From the NCBI GenBank assembly GCA_015039465.1, contig MU129998.1:361793-408243 (forward strand): a stretch of DNA of 46,451 nt. The letters are read 5' to 3'. Shown here one piece after another: positions 44,927 to 46,451 of the stretch. The notes beneath the pieces were generated by a model that saw nothing but the letters and a program-made list of their open reading frames with translations, was not told the DNA's origin and did not search any database. Each line of letters starts with the position of its first letter. Positions within the stretch are counted from its first letter, which is position 1. A program made the position numbers and the translations under genes. This DNA comes from Phlegmacium glaucopus (Eukaryota; Basidiomycota; Agaricomycetes; Agaricales; Cortinariaceae).

Positions 44927-45510
44927 CCACCCGTTTTGAAAGCCACACCCATTTCGACCCCCAACCGAGTACCATCGACTACCCAGCACCCGTTTGAGCC
45001 TTTACCGCCCACTTTACACCACTACCCCTCTCCTTTCGACTCCCACCACTTGTCCCCACCCGCTTTGACCCACTGCCACCTGTTTTGACCCACTGCCACC
45101 TACCTCAACCCCCCAACCCCTGTTTTCACCCCATTCCTGTCCGTTTCGACTCGCAACTGCCCGTTTAGCCCATCACTACCCGTTTTGACCCACCAGCACC
45201 CGCTTCAACCCACTGCCCCCCGCTTTCACCCCCTCCCACCCGTTTCCACTCGCAACTGCTCGTTTTAGCCCACCACTGCCCGTTTCGACTCACCAACATC
45301 CGTTTCGACTTACCACCACCCGCTTTGACTTACCGCCACCTGCTTTGACTTACCACCACCCGCTTCAACCCACTGCCCCCGTTTTCACCCTCTCCCACCT
45401 GTTTCCACTCACAACCGTCCGTTTTAGCCCACCGCTACCCATTTCAACTCAGCAATGCCTGTTTTGACTTACCACCACCGTTTTCACCCTCTACCACTTA
45501 CTAAACCCCT
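44927..45510. repeat. 20-bp minisatellite, about 28 degenerate units
   Basis: The consensus is close to CCGTTTTGACCCACCACCAC, with almost all steps exactly 20 bp. The strand is strongly C/T/A-biased with few G. A block of several units recurs about 160-180 bp later, suggesting a higher-order repeat. Confidence 0.8.
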
Positions 45511-45688
45511 ACCCTATGTAGTAGCACATGTATTTAGTCAAAAAATTATTCTTTTTTGACTTAGAGGATTTTTGAAAGCGTGAGAAAAAAATTATATAAT
45601 GTGATCAACAAGAGTAAAGTCTACTCATTGTATCTCTTCGTAAATCCACCACAATCTACAGAGATCCAACAACACCAACTGCTTTTAA

Positions 45689-46451
45689 ATGCCTCCTAAG
45701 GCTTCTGTTACACCTACCACAGCTACCCCAGTCCCAAAATCACCCCCCAAGACTCGCAGAAGCACCCGGAAGCGAGCACAGTCCTCCACTGACACTGCTG
45801 TTGAACCACCTGCAAAGAAGATTGCTACAGGAGATGGAGAGGAGGGAGAAGAGAAAGGTGGATCAAGTGGCAAGGGTAAGAAAGGAAAAGGGATTAGGTG
45901 CGAAATTGTAGTCATTTTATCAACTTCACACTAATCCAACTATATTGACAGACAAACTACATTAAAGAAGAGAGTCTCTGCATCTGTGGGGTGTGTATTT
46001 CTTCTTCATTTATCAAGGCTATTCATCTAATTGTATTTTCAGGAGAAATACCAGTGATAATGTTCATTTAACTCCGTATGAATTTCGCATTTCTGCTCAT
46101 TTTATGATATATATTAATATATTCTATAATATAGGACTGAGCAGACACTTAAGGCTAGTGCTGCTGCTATTGCTCCACCTGCTAAACCCATCCAAAAGGG
46201 TAAAGCAGCCACCTCCTCTGTTCCAGTTATGAAACCTTCAACTCGTCAGCGTGTATCTGAAATTATTGATAAGAGGAGTGATAGTGGTGATGAGGATGAG
46301 GATGAGGATGAGGATGGGGATGGGGATGAGGATGGGGATGGGGATGGGGATGGGGATGGGGATGGGGATGAGGAGGATGAGGATGAGGATGAGGATGAGG
46401 ATGAGGATGGAGAGGGAGAGGGAGGAGAGGGAGAGGGAGGAGAGGGAGAGT
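45689..46451 (+). CDS. Basic/acidic nuclear-type protein, 3' end beyond window
   Basis: ATG 45689 starts MPPKASVTPTTATPVPKSPP, followed by KTRRSTRKRAQ and PPAKKIATG, both NLS-like. Splice sites give exons 45689-45897, 45952-45990, 46043-46075 and 46135 to the edge with matching phases; the joins read GIRQTTLKKRVSASVG, RNTSDNVHLTP and TEQTLKASAAAIAPPAKPIQ. The last exon ends in a long Asp/Glu/Gly tract. No globular domain yet visible. Lying among mobile elements, it may be the 5' part of a transposon gene rather than a host gene. Confidence 0.5.
46283..46451 (+). repeat. GATGAG/GATGGG coding minisatellite at the window edge
   Basis: Hexamers GATGAG and GATGGG followed by GGAGAG/GGAGGAGAG units, all in frame, encode (DE)n, (DG)n and (GE)n. 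The tract continues past the edge. Confidence 0.85.

Larger units (their letters stand above)
43946..45688. other. Repeat-rich non-coding stretch
   Basis: Contains GTGTCACGCTGCC (44009), an E-box-like GATCACGTGACA at 44062-44073, two related hairpins, an AT-rich centre (44310-44700) and a 20-bp minisatellite. No convincing gene. The short frame from ATG 44150 runs through the first hairpin to a GTAAGT donor. Confidence 0.45.

Overview
The window is a piece of a basidiomycete genome, almost certainly a mushroom-forming Agaricomycete. The evidence is dense short spliceosomal introns (about 45-65 nt, GT..AG), F-box/LRR genes of the agaric type, a DUF6535 membrane domain, the agaric two-beta-domain plus single-TM membrane family, a Ty3/Gypsy-like gag, and nested hAT-like non-autonomous elements. 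There are no bacterial-style operons. All calls come from reading the sequence and from family knowledge; no search was run.

Layout. (1) 1-6390, minus strand: a tandem cluster of RNF216/TRIAD3-like RBR ubiquitin ligases. One copy (6390-2776) is complete and has the catalytic Rcat Cys. Upstream of 2652 two further copies are joined in frame into RING1-IBR-(lost Rcat)-N-region-RING1-IBR, running off the left edge. (2) 6391-8783: one short unknown gene and degenerate sequence. (3) 8784-14365, minus: a DUF6535 membrane protein whose C-terminal half is an array of 19 near-identical 172-bp units. Each unit is one 123-nt exon (one 41-residue ARM/HEAT repeat, phase 1/1) plus one 47-49-nt intron. (4) 15130-16083, minus: a spliced multipass membrane protein. 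(5) 17.7-21.3 kb: a segmental duplication flanking a C2H2 zinc-finger gene (minus) that is itself built from repeated 75-nt exons, and a single-TM beta-domain protein (plus). (6) 21.6-27.99 kb: two F-box genes (plus) and a homeodomain-like gene (minus). (7) 27.99-34.6 kb: a gene-poor stretch, then a third F-box gene. (8) 36.3-46.4 kb: transposon territory. A decayed 5.8-kb transposon-type gene with a C-terminal PHD-like finger is interrupted by at least three non-autonomous elements (one with a perfect 8-bp target duplication) and by an LTR retrotransposon with a truncated gag. Next come two related hairpins, a 20-bp minisatellite and the start of a Lys/Ser-rich then acidic nuclear-type protein.

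The unifying theme is duplication at exon scale. Two unrelated genes (ARM/HEAT and C2H2) grow by adding complete, phase-matched exon+intron units, and the RBR cluster has recombined into an in-frame fusion. In both exon arrays one unit carries a frame-breaking deletion that skipping that single exon would repair. The ARM/HEAT array is the strongest candidate for an undescribed, rapidly diversifying recognition-type system, but that function is inference.
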